DNA of 29,743 nt from NCBI GenBank assembly GCA_014904985.1, contig MU129266.1:7186-36928 (forward strand), read 5' to 3'. This document shows, in pieces, positions 10,439 to 19,296 of the stretch. Under the pieces are notes generated by a model, which was not told where the DNA came from, made no database searches, and worked only from the letters and a program-made list of their open reading frames with translations. This DNA comes from Hydnum rufescens UP504 (taxonomy: Eukaryota; Basidiomycota; Agaricomycetes; Cantharellales; Hydnaceae). Position 1 is the first letter of the stretch, and the number at the start of each line of letters is the position of its first letter. The translations under genes were made by a program, and so were the position numbers.

Positions 10439-10765
10439 TTGTTTGAACTACAGCGCAAAGAAACAGCCCTGCAGTACAGTGCAACCCAGGCTTGGAAAGC
10501 CTTGGGCTCTCTTCCTGTGGATCCTGCCTTGCAATGGCCATCTTTCATGGTTACACAGCCTCCAGAAACTGATCCTCCTCGGATGGATGATGAGGATACC
10601 ATTCCTGCTGTGGAAGCAGAGGAAGATGGATGGCCAACAGGTGGGGACATAAATGTGGTTGGAGAGGAGGAAGAACTGGATGATGTGGTGATTCAGGAAT
10701 TGGAAGGGGTTGAAGGTGACAACTCACAAGATGATGATCTGGAGGATTGGATTAATTCCATTTAA
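10439..10765 (+). pseudogene. KDZ copy A, acidic C-terminal tail
   Basis: A 108-aa frame starting in LLFELQRKETALQ and running into a highly acidic tail (EEEELDDVV..., DDDLEDW) that ends at TAA 10763-10765. Acidic tails are common in KDZ transposases. The 21-bp satellite begins only about 40 bp after this stop. Confidence 0.7.
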
Positions 10766-10805
10766 CCTATGCACATGGATGAAAAGAGATACTGGATAAA
10801 TCATG

Positions 10806-12665
10806 ATGTAGCAGATAATGCTGAGGTGGTAGCAGGTAACCCTCATGCTGTGGCAGGTAATTCCCATGTGATAACAGGTGGTGATCCCCATGCTGTAGCA
10901 GGTAATCCAAATGTGGCAGTAGGTAATCCTGATGTGGTAGCAGGTAATCTGGATGTGGTAGCAGGTAATCTGGATGTGGTAGCAGGTAATCTGGATGTGG
11001 TAGCAGGTAATCTGGATGTGGTAGCAGGTAATCCTGATGCTGTAGCAGGTATTTCCCATGAGGTAATAGGTAATCCCCATGATGGAGCAGGTAATTCTCA
11101 TGTGGTAGTACATAATTCACATGGGGTAGTAGGTAATCCCCATATGATAGCAGGTAATTCCAACAGGGTAGTAGGTAATCCCCAGATGATAGCAGGTAAT
11201 TCCAACAGGGTAGCAGGTAATCCCCATATGATCACAGGTAATTTGTACAGGGTAGTAGGTAATACCCATATGATAGCAGGTAATTTGTACAGGGTAGTAG
11301 GTAATACCCATATGATAGCAGGTAATCTCAATATAGTAGTAGGTAATCCCCATATGATAGTAGGTAATACCCATATGATAGCAGGTAATCTCAATATAGT
11401 AGTAGGTAATCCTTATACAATAGCAGGTAATCTCAATATAGTAGTAGGTAATCCCCATACTATAGCAGGTAATCTCAATGTGGTAGTAGGTAATCCCCAT
11501 GCTGTAGCAGGTAATCCCAATGTGGTAGCAGGTAATCCAAATGTGGTAGTAGGTAATGCTGATGCTAGAGCAGGTAATTCCCATGTGGTAATGGGTAGTC
11601 TCCATACCATAGCAGGTAATTTCAATGCAGTAGTAGGTATTCCCAGTGCTGTGGCAGGTAATCCCAGTGTGGTAGTAGGTACTTCCCATGCTGTAGTTGA
11701 TAATCACAATGTTGTAGTAGGTAATTCCCATGTAGTAACAGGTATTCTCCATGTGGTAGTAGATAATAAAAATGTTGTAGCAGGTATTCCTCATGCTGTA
11801 GCAGGTAACCCTGATGTGGGAGTGGGTAAGGCTGAAGCTGCAGTAGGTAATACTGATGCAGCACAGGTAATGTGAATGTGGTAGCAGGTAATACTGATGC
11901 AGTAGCCAGTAGTCCTAAAGCTGTAGCAGGTACTGCTGATGCAGTAGTAGGTGATCCTGATGCTGTAGCAGGTAATGCAGATGTGGTGGCAGGTAATCCC
12001 AATGTTTTAGCAGCTAATGCAGACGTGGTAGTAGGTAATCCCAATGTTATAGTAGGTAGTTCCAATTGTGTAGCAGGTAATCACAATGTGGTAGCAGATA
12101 ATCCTCATGCTGTAATAGGTAAACCTAATATTGGAGTAGCTAATGTCAACACTGTAGCAGGTGATACTGCCAGTAATAGGTGATCCATATGCTGTAGTAG
12201 GTGATCTTGACTCTGTAGCAGGTGATCCCATGCTGTAGCAGGTAATTTTTGTGGTGTAGTAGGTGATCCAGATCTTGTAGTAGGTACTCCATCAGCTTCA
12301 GTAGGTGATCCTGGGCCTGTAGTTGGAGATCCATGATGTGTTGCAGGTGATCAGGATCCTATAGTAGGTGATCAAAGTTGGATAGTAAGTGATCTGGATG
12401 GGGTAGTAGGTAATCCAGATTCTGTAGCAGGTAATTCTAGGCCTGGAGCAAGTAGTCTGAAGGCTGTAATAGGTGAATTGGCATCAGGCATAGGTGATCT
12501 ATATCCCATAGTAGGTGAATCTGAATCTGTAGTAGGTGATCCCAACTCCGTAGTAGGTAACCAATGTCCTGTAGTAGGTAATTGGTCTCCTGTAGTAGGT
12601 GTCCAGGATCTCAGAAGTAGGTGTTCAGGATCATGGTAGTAGGTAATATGGATCTGGCAGTAGGT
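10806..12665 (+). repeat. 21-bp satellite array 1 (core TAGCAGGTRAT)
   Basis: About 88 head-to-tail units of 21 bp. An 11-bp core, (G)TAGYAGGTAAT, is strongly kept and the other ~10 bp vary (for example CCCNATGNG, CTGGATGTG, CTCAATATA). From about 11860 the units decay and GTAAT shifts toward GTGAT. As 21 is a multiple of three and the unit lacks stops in several frames, long ORFs run on both strands (plus 10769-11875, 368 aa, with repeats of AGNxxxV). I treat these as a by-product. The core resembles a proto-splice junction, CAG|GTAAT. Its partner is array 2 at 28125-29300. Confidence 0.95.
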
Positions 12666-12667
12666 AA

Positions 12668-12790
12668 TAACCTGATATCCTCACCCCCTTCAAGGGGGGG
12701 GTTTCATACGTTAAAATGGGGCCTTGAAGGGTCAATGTAGTTGCCCTCTTATGGTTGGCTTCATTTGGAATAAGCCAACCAAGGACACCG
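12668..12790 (+). repeat. Conserved end sequence next to satellite array 1
   Basis: After the last unit comes AATAACCTG, then CCCCCTTCAAGGGGG, TTTCATACGTTAAAAT and GTAGTTGCCCT. The reverse complement of 28055-28140, beside array 2, carries the same string with few changes. Both arrays therefore end in the same ~100-bp module, inverted with respect to each other. CCCTT-C-AAGGG is a near-perfect mini-hairpin. Confidence 0.85.
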
Positions 12791-13962
12791 ACAACCCTCT
12801 CCTCTGGAAACAGTTGCATGCATACTGACTTCACACATTCACAGACTCGGCCTGCACGATAGACTCTGTAGAAGCTCTGCCCAAGGCTCAACAAGTCCTA
12901 CTCAATGGCAACTACTTCGCCACAGACGAAGCCCGGCAACAAGAGCCCTTACTCCTTTGTGCTACCTTCAAAGGCAATGCCCCTCCCTTCCCAGGAGAAG
13001 ATGATTGCAAGAGCTACAAATGGGAAGATGTCTTCCCAGGGCCACCCCCTCACCCCAACAATTTCGACATCCTAGATAACACCATGAGGCAACTGTACAC
13101 GATATCGTACTATCAACTGGACGGGACCTTCATGACAGTGGCTGAATGAAAAGTAGTCGACACTGGTCCTATACCCATGGAAAGCACAGATGGACCAACT
13201 AGCCTGCAGCCCGATGTCCACATGGCCTCACCAACCTGGGGAGATGATCCCCAACCCACCAAGACCTCTGGAAGTACTTTGAGGAGTGACATTGACAGAG
13301 ATAATTGGTGGGAGGGACTACCTAATCAGGCGAGTCTGCCTACAACAGTGCACCCTGACTCCATCTGGACTTGTGCTGACTATGAACCATGCCCGAGGCC
13401 ATGAGGACGCCCATGAGACCCCCGCATGGGACCCAACCGCATTGCTGGAGTCCTAGAAGAAGACTGACACTGGTGACCAAGAGAGGAAGACCCACCTAGG
13501 TCGGACAGCTCATACTGGTCTAGCTCCTCACAACGACCCTATTCTCCTGAACGTTGCACCTGCACTCAAGACTCGATGACCAATGACCACAAAACATGAC
13601 AGTCTTCCCCTCCACAGGCCTTGGAACGATACCACCCCCCTCCTCTGCCCAACCAAGCAGACTTCTACACAGCAGGTGAGGCGATCCTGCCTCCCCGGCC
13701 CCAGATCATGGGCCACATGCCCTTCGTAAATGCCACAGACAGGTCATGGCAAGTAGCGCCTATCATCCAATTAGGCACCCCCATGGACAGGCCAGATCGC
13801 CTCCAGCGACATGACCAAGCCAAACTCGAAATGGCCCACGCAGGTACCAGTGGATCTCGACACCGGGCCATATGCTCAGAAGTCTGCCGCGACCAATACC
13901 GCAGAGCACAGGACAGCGATGAGGACTTGTATCCCAACACTTGCCAAGGACACTCGTCATGA
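12751..13962 (+). pseudogene. Long reading frame interrupted only by TGA, unknown protein
   Basis: One frame from ATG 12751 to TGA 13960-13962 (~400 codons) reads as ordinary protein. Examples are NGNYFATDEARQQEP, PPFPGEDDCKSYKWEDV, LYTISYYQLDGTF, SDSSYWSSSSQRP and LPNQADFYTAGEA. Every in-frame stop I find is TGA (near 12826, 13147, 13402, 13414, 13471, 13477 and 13597). There is no TAA or TAG. That pattern is expected if CGA arginine codons decayed to TGA by C-to-T change at CpG. The product is Pro-, Asp- and Ser-rich. I find no zinc knuckle, protease or reverse-transcriptase motif and recognise no family. Confidence 0.6.
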
Positions 13963-14200
13963 CGTTAAAGCCTTGCACTGCAGGACTGGGGGGCAATGTT
14001 AGTGGTGTGTAAGCCCGGCAGGCACACGGCTTTACCAACAATTCATAACTCGCTGTATTTACTCATCCTTTTCCTTTTATTTCTCCTTTTACTCCTTTCC
14101 TACACAACTGGTGGAAAGCTTCTCCCACAGGGAGTTTGGTGCTGCCCCGGATTTAGCTATCCTTCTGCTTACTTAATAGTGTAGCGGTTTAGTAGCCAAT
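13963..14200. other. Unassigned sequence
   Basis: Short pyrimidine-rich run near 14061-14100 and no supported gene. A 62-codon frame (13996-14184) crosses it but is mostly Leu from the CT-rich run. Confidence 0.5.
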
Positions 14201-14563
14201 ATGGGTCCACCCGAATGCATCTTTTTTCCATTCACTCAGTCTGCTATTTGCAGTGCACTGGACTGTGCACTGCGACCTACATACTGTGTGACACTAGTCA
14301 TGAACATCTTTGGTCCTACTGAACCTGGGAATACATCTGTCACATCTGCTACCATCCATCCAGCTGTTCCCAGACAACATTCTCTCCTACCCGACTTGTT
14401 CACTCCATCATCTGATGAAGCTAATAGTCGTAAGCCCAATCCAGAGCCTCCTCCTCAAGTCACATGTCACAATAACCTTAGTTCGGACATGACCGAACTA
14501 ACACCTCTGATGTCTGATGATAAGTTCAATCTTCATCATATCATTTATGTATATAATTCATGA
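14201..14563 (+). CDS. Hypothetical protein, overlaps end of KDZ element B
   Basis: A 120-aa ORF from ATG 14201. Residues 40-100 are Pro- and Ser-rich and look plausible (PTEPGNTSVTSATIHP, SDEANSRKPNPEPPP). The last ~18 codons lie inside the terminal inverted repeat of KDZ element B, which starts at about 14510, so the natural C-terminus, if any, was replaced by transposon sequence. No family recognised. Confidence 0.25.
   Translation: MGPPECIFFPFTQSAICSALDCALRPTYCVTLVMNIFGPTEPGNTSVTSATIHPAVPRQHSLLPDLFTPSSDEANSRKPNPEPPPQVTCHNNLSSDMTELTPLMSDDKFNLHHIIYVYNS
14479..14500. repeat. Short hairpin at the edge of KDZ element B
   Basis: TAGTTCGG, a 6-nt loop, then CCGAACTA: a perfect 8-bp stem ten bases outside the left terminal repeat. 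The corresponding right flank appears to lack it. Confidence 0.6.
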
Positions 14564-14966
14564 TAATAATATTGTAGATGTTACATGAGTATGAATGTTT
14601 TCAGGTCCCTCTGATGTCAGTTTCTCAATCTCTCTAATGAGTTAAAGCATCTCCGGTCCATGTATATGGGCTATCCCAGGGAAGTATCCCAAGTGCTAAA
14701 GGCACATATTTCTTATGTCCTGTTTTCTGAGACACTTACAAAAAAAAACTTATGTTCTGCCATAGCTCAGAGTGTGTACACATGTACATTGCTTTCTATC
14801 CTTTCCTTCATCACCAAATCCAATATGGTCCACATATACTGGGATATACCAGGTACTACAGGCATGTATTTTTTATTTCTTGTTTTCTGGGACACTTACA
14901 AAAAGACTCACATTCTGCCATAGCTCAGAGCATGCACATCGCCTCTATCACCTCTGTCATCACCAA
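14510..14966 (+). repeat. Left terminal inverted repeat of KDZ element B
   Basis: Matches the reverse complement of 24310-24588 and then of 22578-22765. It contains two diverged direct copies of a ~165-bp block, each ending in GACACTTACAAAAA and TTCTGCCATAGCTCAGAG (about 14657-14780 and 14830-14935). Inner match ends at CACCTCTGTCA. Confidence 0.85.
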
Positions 14967-15368
14967 ATCCTGAAGACTATGTACTCTACCAGCTCAACCT
15001 GGTGTGTGCAAAGTCTCTTGGTGGCACACCAAGACCAAGTACCCCATTCAGCTCTGCCTGTTGTGTACAAAGTCTCTTTTCCATGACTCACTTGATGGCA
15101 GAGCACTTGGCCCATTACCTGCTATGTTTCCTTTGAGTAACACACCCACTCAGTGACCAAACAGAAGACGGCTTGCCTGTTATTCTGTAATGTCTCACAG
15201 GGTCTCTGATGACTGCACTGTGTTATGGCTCAGCCTGTTAACCAGCTACATCTCATCTCGCTACACCAAGGGATCATCACCAGTGTCCTTGCCTTGGTAT
15301 CTTGGAGTCCTACTGTCCTCTCTTCCATAAGTTAAGCTTCCAGTTGTAGCTAAGTTCAGTCCCTAATA
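14967..15368. other. 5' non-coding part of KDZ element B
   Basis: About 400 bp between the left TIR and the first transposase ATG. It has CT-rich stretches and repeated ACCTGNTGTGTNCAAAGTCTCT words near 15000 and 15057. It probably carries the transposase promoter and leader, but no clear TATA box or intron is visible. Confidence 0.4.
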
Positions 15369-16097
15369 TTGTTTGCAACACAGAATATGAGCAAAGCCAT
15401 ACTTAAGTGCCTTAGTCAGGTCGCACAGGAACATATGGGAATCATGCCACTGAAGCATGATGACAACAGCTTGGGTCCACCATCCTCTTCCAGCACCCAT
15501 CCACCTCCTAAAATCAAGCATCAACGTTCACAGGCCAAGTTCCCTTCTGGGGAAGTTTTTGCCCAAGGGCCTTCAGGCAATATCATTGCCACTGATCTCC
15601 CATATCATCCACCTTCTCCCAACACAGGAGGTCCTTCAGAACTGGAGGCATAATTCATCCCTCTGCTTCTTGATGGCATAGCAGAACCTTTGCATTCATC
15701 CCAAATTCATATTGTAACTGACACTTGCTCTCGCCATGCTCATGCTAAGGAAGCTGCAGCTATCCAGTGGAATCATGTCATTATCCCATCCCTCATTCAA
15801 CCTTTCATGTTGTTTGAGAGAGAGCGATTATTGTGTCAGGAGGAACATACTGTTCAGGTTGAGGAGGCTTGCAGATGTGGGAAACAATGGAGGCTCCTCA
15901 AAGTTCTTTGCATGTACTTTGAATGCTTGGAAACTATTGAATTTCATGTGTGTGGTTGTCCATCCCGAACTGCTGCAAGACAATTGGTACTGCACAGTTT
16001 GTTCCCATGTGCCCCACTTCACCCCTCATTGGCTGTTAGCATTGACATGTTGGAATTTGTGGCTGAACTGTTTGTTCAACAAGCTCTGAATGAATGA
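15369..16097 (+). pseudogene. KDZ copy B, N-terminal and cysteine-cluster segment
   Basis: Two ORFs (15369-15653, 94 aa, and 15690-16097, 135 aa) share one frame and are separated by a single TAA at 15651-15653. Residues between them read through without a gap. The second part contains ACRCGKQWRLLKVLCMYFEC and CGCPSRTAARQLV, the zinc-binding-like cluster also seen in copy A, then LFPCAPLHPSLAVSIDMLEF. The TGA at 16095 interrupts a frame that keeps encoding family-like sequence to about 16200. Confidence 0.8.
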
Positions 16098-16168
16098 GCA
16101 TGGGCAGCCACCTTGGAAAATTTCCTCAAGCATCAAGGGTTCAAATTTGGGGAGAATGATTCCTTACA

Positions 16169-16612
16169 TTGCCACTTTTCCACTGCTCTTGCCCAATACC
16201 AGGTGCTTGTTTGGGTCATCAACCAGCTGTAGTTGAGAGTTGTCAAGGCCAGGTGTTGTCCACTAAGGGTGATGGTAGTGCAACTGAGTCCCAGGTAATA
16301 TGTGAGGACACTTTGAATCCCACAAATCCTGCCATTGGGGGTAGTGAAAGCAATATCCACCAGCTTGACACTGATATGCCTATACTGGAGCAAAAGTACA
16401 ACAATGCCCATAAGCGTGCCAGTCCATATCACTGTGGCAATGATGAACTCCCCAGCCTCTACCTCCAGTCTTGCTGTCCATTGTGCTTTGGGGGCTTGCA
16501 GACTATTGGTCTCCCCCTTCAGGCTATTGTGTGCATTGATGCAAACTTTCAACTCAAGCAGAACCAAGACAAGGATCTGAGGAAGGATTGCAAGGGGGAA
16601 ACCAGATCTTGA
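16169..16612 (+). pseudogene. KDZ copy B, linker and first catalytic Asp
   Basis: 147-aa ORF. The first ~30 residues are probably out of frame relative to the ancestral protein. From about residue 90 it reads NDELPSLYLQSCCPLCFGG, then AIVCIDANFQLKQ with Asp124 as the presumed first metal ligand. It ends at TGA 16610-16612, immediately followed in frame by DPLIASPWTVLL. KDZ proteins usually have Arg-Asp-Pro here, so the stop fits a CGA-to-TGA change. Confidence 0.8.
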
Positions 16613-16669
16613 GATCCTCTGATAGCTTCCCCATGGACAGTTCTGCTTGACCAAAGCCAGGTTGACATC

Positions 16670-17845
16670 ATGGAAGCAAGGGTCAATGAATTACGGCCAT
16701 CTCAATCAAAAGGGAGAGCAGAGCAGAAGTGGCAGGCTGATGAAGTGGATGATGACACTTCTAGTCCATTGGAAGATGACAAAGTAGAGACAGGGCTTGA
16801 CGTACCCAATTCTGTATTGGACAGATGTGAAAAATTGTTCAAGGCATTGACACAATATTTTGATGACACTGGAGTGATGGCCTGCTTGTGCCGCCATGAC
16901 CTACCTCTTTTTCTTGTAAACATGCGCACTGCAGGTGAGAAACAATTCTATGCCTTTGCCCTATTGGATGCACTGCTTTCTGAGCTTCCAAGACATTGGT
17001 GTATTGGCCTTTTGTATGATATCGCATGCCAAATTCATTGTAGTCTCCTCAAATGGGACTTTATTCCAGAGTGGGAGGGGCACATTGAATTTGGAGTTTC
17101 TGTCTTCCATGCTTACAGCCACCAGTGGACTTGTCAGCTTTGGTATCACCCTCGTAAATCTGAAAAGTGGGGACTGTCAGATGGTGAAGGATGTGAAAGG
17201 TTCTGGAGCCAGTTAAAGAGGCTCATTCCTGGTCTCCAGGTCACTGGTTATCACTGTTGCTTGTTCATCCTTGATATCCAAGCTCAACATATTACAAAGT
17301 CCAAACTAGTCACAGTTGGTCAATGGCTGAAGGACCGGGTGAATACAGTGAGGAGACAGATAGCTGAGGGTGAAGAAGTCCTCGATGAGCGGTCAGTTCA
17401 CAGCTTATTAAAACAATTCAAAGACCAGAGGGCATTTCAAAGCAAACCAGTTGTCCACCAGTCCAAGAACAGTGGGGCGGCCTTGATAGATTGTATTCTT
17501 GCACTCCAAAACACTGAAGCTTCGCTGAAGGAACAACTGAAAGAGTTGAGTGCTGAGTTGGAGGGTCTAGTTCAGAATTTGGACACCTGGGCTCTACAAG
17601 ATGAGATAAATGATTCAGTGGCACAAACTAGGCACAGTCTCACACAAGTAGAAGGGGATATTAAGAAGAGGACTGAAGACCTCCAACTCACTGACTTCAA
17701 CTCATTCAAGGACCTTCAGCAGCTTAAAAAGAGTGCATGGCTTAACAAACAGCTCAATATTTGGGTTGTCCTTGATCAATTACTAGTCAAACTCTGTGCA
17801 TGTAAATTTGAGCTGGCCAATCTAGATCAGGGACACACAAGCTGA
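16670..17845 (+). CDS. KDZ copy B, transposase catalytic core (largest intact piece)
   Basis: A 391-aa ORF in the same frame as 16169-16612, so its ATG is internal. Order: LDVPNSVLDRCEKLFKA (residues ~43-59), MACLCRHDLPLFLVNM (~70-85), AGEKQFYAFALLDALLSELP, YDIACQIH (106-113, Asp107), FGVSVFHAYSHQWTCQ, YHPRKSEKWGLSDGEGCER (Glu163 and Glu166), then FWSQLKRLIPGLQVTGY and a long helical stretch to residue 391. The RNase H-fold core catalyses strand cleavage and transfer in this family. It ends at TGA 17843-17845, followed in frame by ELDNQHRDHIEKATKG, so the end is premature. Confidence 0.9.
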   Translation: MEARVNELRPSQSKGRAEQKWQADEVDDDTSSPLEDDKVETGLDVPNSVLDRCEKLFKALTQYFDDTGVMACLCRHDLPLFLVNMRTAGEKQFYAFALLDALLSELPRHWCIGLLYDIACQIHCSLLKWDFIPEWEGHIEFGVSVFHAYSHQWTCQLWYHPRKSEKWGLSDGEGCERFWSQLKRLIPGLQVTGYHCCLFILDIQAQHITKSKLVTVGQWLKDRVNTVRRQIAEGEEVLDERSVHSLLKQFKDQRAFQSKPVVHQSKNSGAALIDCILALQNTEASLKEQLKELSAELEGLVQNLDTWALQDEINDSVAQTRHSLTQVEGDIKKRTEDLQLTDFNSFKDLQQLKKSAWLNKQLNIWVVLDQLLVKLCACKFELANLDQGHTS

Positions 17846-17947
17846 GAACTTGACAACCAGCATAGGGATCACATAGAGAAGGCCACAAAAGGGTGTGAAC
17901 ATGGGATTCAGGCAACAATCAGGGCTTATGAATGTCTTCGGAAGGAT

Positions 17948-18331
17948 ATGATGATGATGAGGGGGAAGGATGGAGTTGCTAAAGATGCATATATCCCACC
18001 TGAAATCACGAACTCAGTGTACAAGTTGGATGTGGATGAGGACATTTGGCTGGCTCAAAGTACAGAGGGGTTGGCTCAGTTTCCAGGTGGGGTAGTGCCA
18101 GCATGGCTCTCGGATGCTTCTGTCAGGGTTGGGATTAGGGCAGCACAGGAGGTTGTGAATTGCAAGGAAGAGCTGAAGCACTGTGCAGCTGAGCACTCAA
18201 ACCTTTTCCAATGGGTGGGGACAGAGTACCTTGCCACACAATTTGTCTTGAATCATTCCGCTGATGTGTGTATCCAACATTTTCAGGCTGGTCAGACACT
18301 CTTAGGGGCCTTAAAAGGTATGTCATTTTGA
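17948..18331 (+). pseudogene. KDZ copy B, C-terminal segment
   Basis: Same frame as the core. Contains VYKLDVDEDIWLAQS and VPAWLSDASVRVGIRAAQEV, equivalent to copy A 9999-10409. The next block of copy A (ELQRKETALQ... and acidic tail) is missing. From about 18288 the sequence is the end of the nested hairpin-array element, so the last residues (AGQTLLGALKGMSF) are probably not native. Confidence 0.75.
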
Positions 18332-18339
18332 TATCTGTA

Positions 18340-18960
18340 TAGTGCCTGATAGGCTTGCATTATGTTTGATATCAAAAAGTGATCAAAAGAGTATTTGATA
18401 GCAAAAGAGTCGGGTTTTGAGCTCAATTTGAGATCAATTTTGGAACTTGTAGAATCCTGCAATGCTTTACTGTACATGTAGTGCGGACAAGACATTTTAT
18501 TATGCAAAACATTTACATGGTTAAAGGAAGTATCATTCTGAGTCCAAATCTTGTTCTACAATTACTTGGTCCACTGCTGCTATCCAACCAGCTTCCTGCA
18601 GCTCAAAGCAGAAGTAGCCATAAGATTTTTCCAGGAAATTGGTGTAAGAATTCATGTCAAGGCCAGGAACTTCATGGGATAGCATCACACAGGAAGTAAG
18701 TGCTGCTATGGATATATTTGTCAGCCTTGGAGCAGGATCAAATTCAAATTATGAGCAGAGGCAGATGGACATATTTGGGTGGGGGTATCGGGACAGGTCC
18801 TGGCAAGCCCAGGAAGGTCCTTGAATGGGTCAGTGGGCTGTACGGGCTTATTGGGGATAATTATGATAATTATTTTTCCTTATTATTGGTTTCTCAGTTC
18901 ATGGGGCCACTCATGGCTATTAAGTATTATTATTATTATTATTTACTCATATATACACCT
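18340..18960. other. Spacer with ATT microsatellite, left of the hairpin array
   Basis: No supported gene. Contains repeated GATCAAAAG and TTTGATA words near 18360-18410 and an (ATT)6 microsatellite at about 18925-18943. A 167-codon ORF (18700-19203) crosses the array boundary and is not supported. Confidence 0.5.
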
Positions 18961-19003
18961 TTGTACTCATGCAGGTCTTCACTTGGCTACTCATGCTTTG
19001 TTT

Positions 19004-19193
19004 TCACAGGGGTATTCGGATGCGGGACTTCATGTGGGTGCAGGCACTCGAGCTGCGTGTGGTACTTTTTTTGTTCCTCGGGTGCTCTTGCAGGTGTTTG
19101 GTCAGTGTCTCATTTGGGCGTTTGGTTGGTATTTCGTTCAGGCTGCATTTGTTGCGGGGTTCGAGTGTATCTGGCTGCATTAGATGTCGCAAT
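19004..19193 (-). other. Hairpin array, left arm, terminal exon
   Basis: Begins at the CAG acceptor 19194-19196 and reads leftward. Its 3' half is homologous to the exon at 19296-19414: both carry AACGCCCAAA, ACCAAACACC and CCGAGGAACAA in order, then a GTACCA block. The H2 hairpin is decayed here and no donor follows, so this looks like the last exon. An open frame ends with TGA at 19004-19006. Confidence 0.5.
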
Positions 19194-19295
19194 CTGGAAT
19201 TAATGATATAAGTTTAGTTTAAGCAGCACAAAAGGAGCAGCTCTTGCTGCTCCTTTTGCACCGTGGTATACATTATAATAATAATCAAAACTTAC
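19194..19295 (-). other. Array unit L4 intron with hairpin H1
   Basis: On the minus strand, donor GAG|GTAAGT at 19295, CTAAA-type branch site near 19210-19220 and acceptor TTCCAG at 19194 give 102 nt. Hairpin H1 (19226-19261) sits in the middle with stem AAAAGGAGCAGC over a 4-nt loop. The exon upstream ends in a 36-bp perfect palindrome. Confidence 0.75.
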
Positions 19296-19296
19296 C

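Larger units (their letters stand above)
7084..10765 (+). pseudogene. KDZ-family transposase, decayed copy A
   Basis: This is a complete but broken KDZ (Kyakuja-Dileera-Zisupton) transposase locus; the family moves DNA by cut-and-paste with an RNase H-fold DDE enzyme. Pieces in family order: a basic N-terminus with an NLS-like KKRRRR and a cysteine cluster (CKCGKSAC, then YCECCPLAL), a CPLCF-like box near 8285-8303, the first Asp motif (VLCLDACF, near 8428), the conserved GLMAAICRHD and NMTTAGEKQ blocks, YDIAC read after a frameshift near 8880, the GEGCERCW motif (near 9128), then helical C-terminal segments and an acidic tail. Frame changes occur near 7761, 8000-8110, 8400, 8880 and 10395, with stops around 9266-9520. 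One real-looking intron lies at 8931-8995. The usual FWS or LWS after GEGCER is CWG here. Confidence 0.9.
15369..18331 (+). pseudogene. KDZ-family transposase, copy B
   Basis: This is a nearly full-length KDZ transposase, better preserved than copy A. Frame 1 (15369 onward) gives the Pro-rich N-terminus, IQWNHVIIPSLIQPFM and the cysteine cluster (ACRCGKQWR, VCGCPSR). It is broken by TAA 15651, TGA 16095 and TAG 16229, yet reads on with family-like residues (AWAATLENFLKHQGF) after the TGA. A second frame, from 16169, runs to 18331 with TGA at 16610 and 17843. It holds CCPLCFGG, the first Asp motif VCIDANF (Asp near 16538), YDIACQIH (Asp near 16988) and GLSDGEGCERFWS (Glu near 17156), so all three presumed catalytic acids are present. 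The C-terminal tail seen in copy A after RYNxLC and PxWL is cut near 18288, where the nested element begins. Confidence 0.92.

Noticed and set aside
10769..11875. 368-aa ORF with AGNxxxV repeats, and the minus-strand ORFs over the same array
   Set aside because: The repeat is 21 bp, so any stop-free frame stays open along the whole array on either strand. No codon-position bias or start context supports translation.
12631..12894. 87-aa minus-strand ORF as a gene
   Set aside because: It lies partly in the satellite and end module; only its RATT-like part shows similarity to another sequence, and the plus-strand frame is the longer and more protein-like.
12751..13962. LTR-retrotransposon gag-pol remnant
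   Set aside because: No zinc knuckle, protease DTG/DSG in context, YxDD or integrase motif was found, and no LTR pair flanks the region.
12751..13962. TGA recoded as an amino acid
   Set aside because: TGA is also found breaking known KDZ motifs nearby, where the family has Arg, and as the final stop of ORFs. CpG decay explains it more simply.
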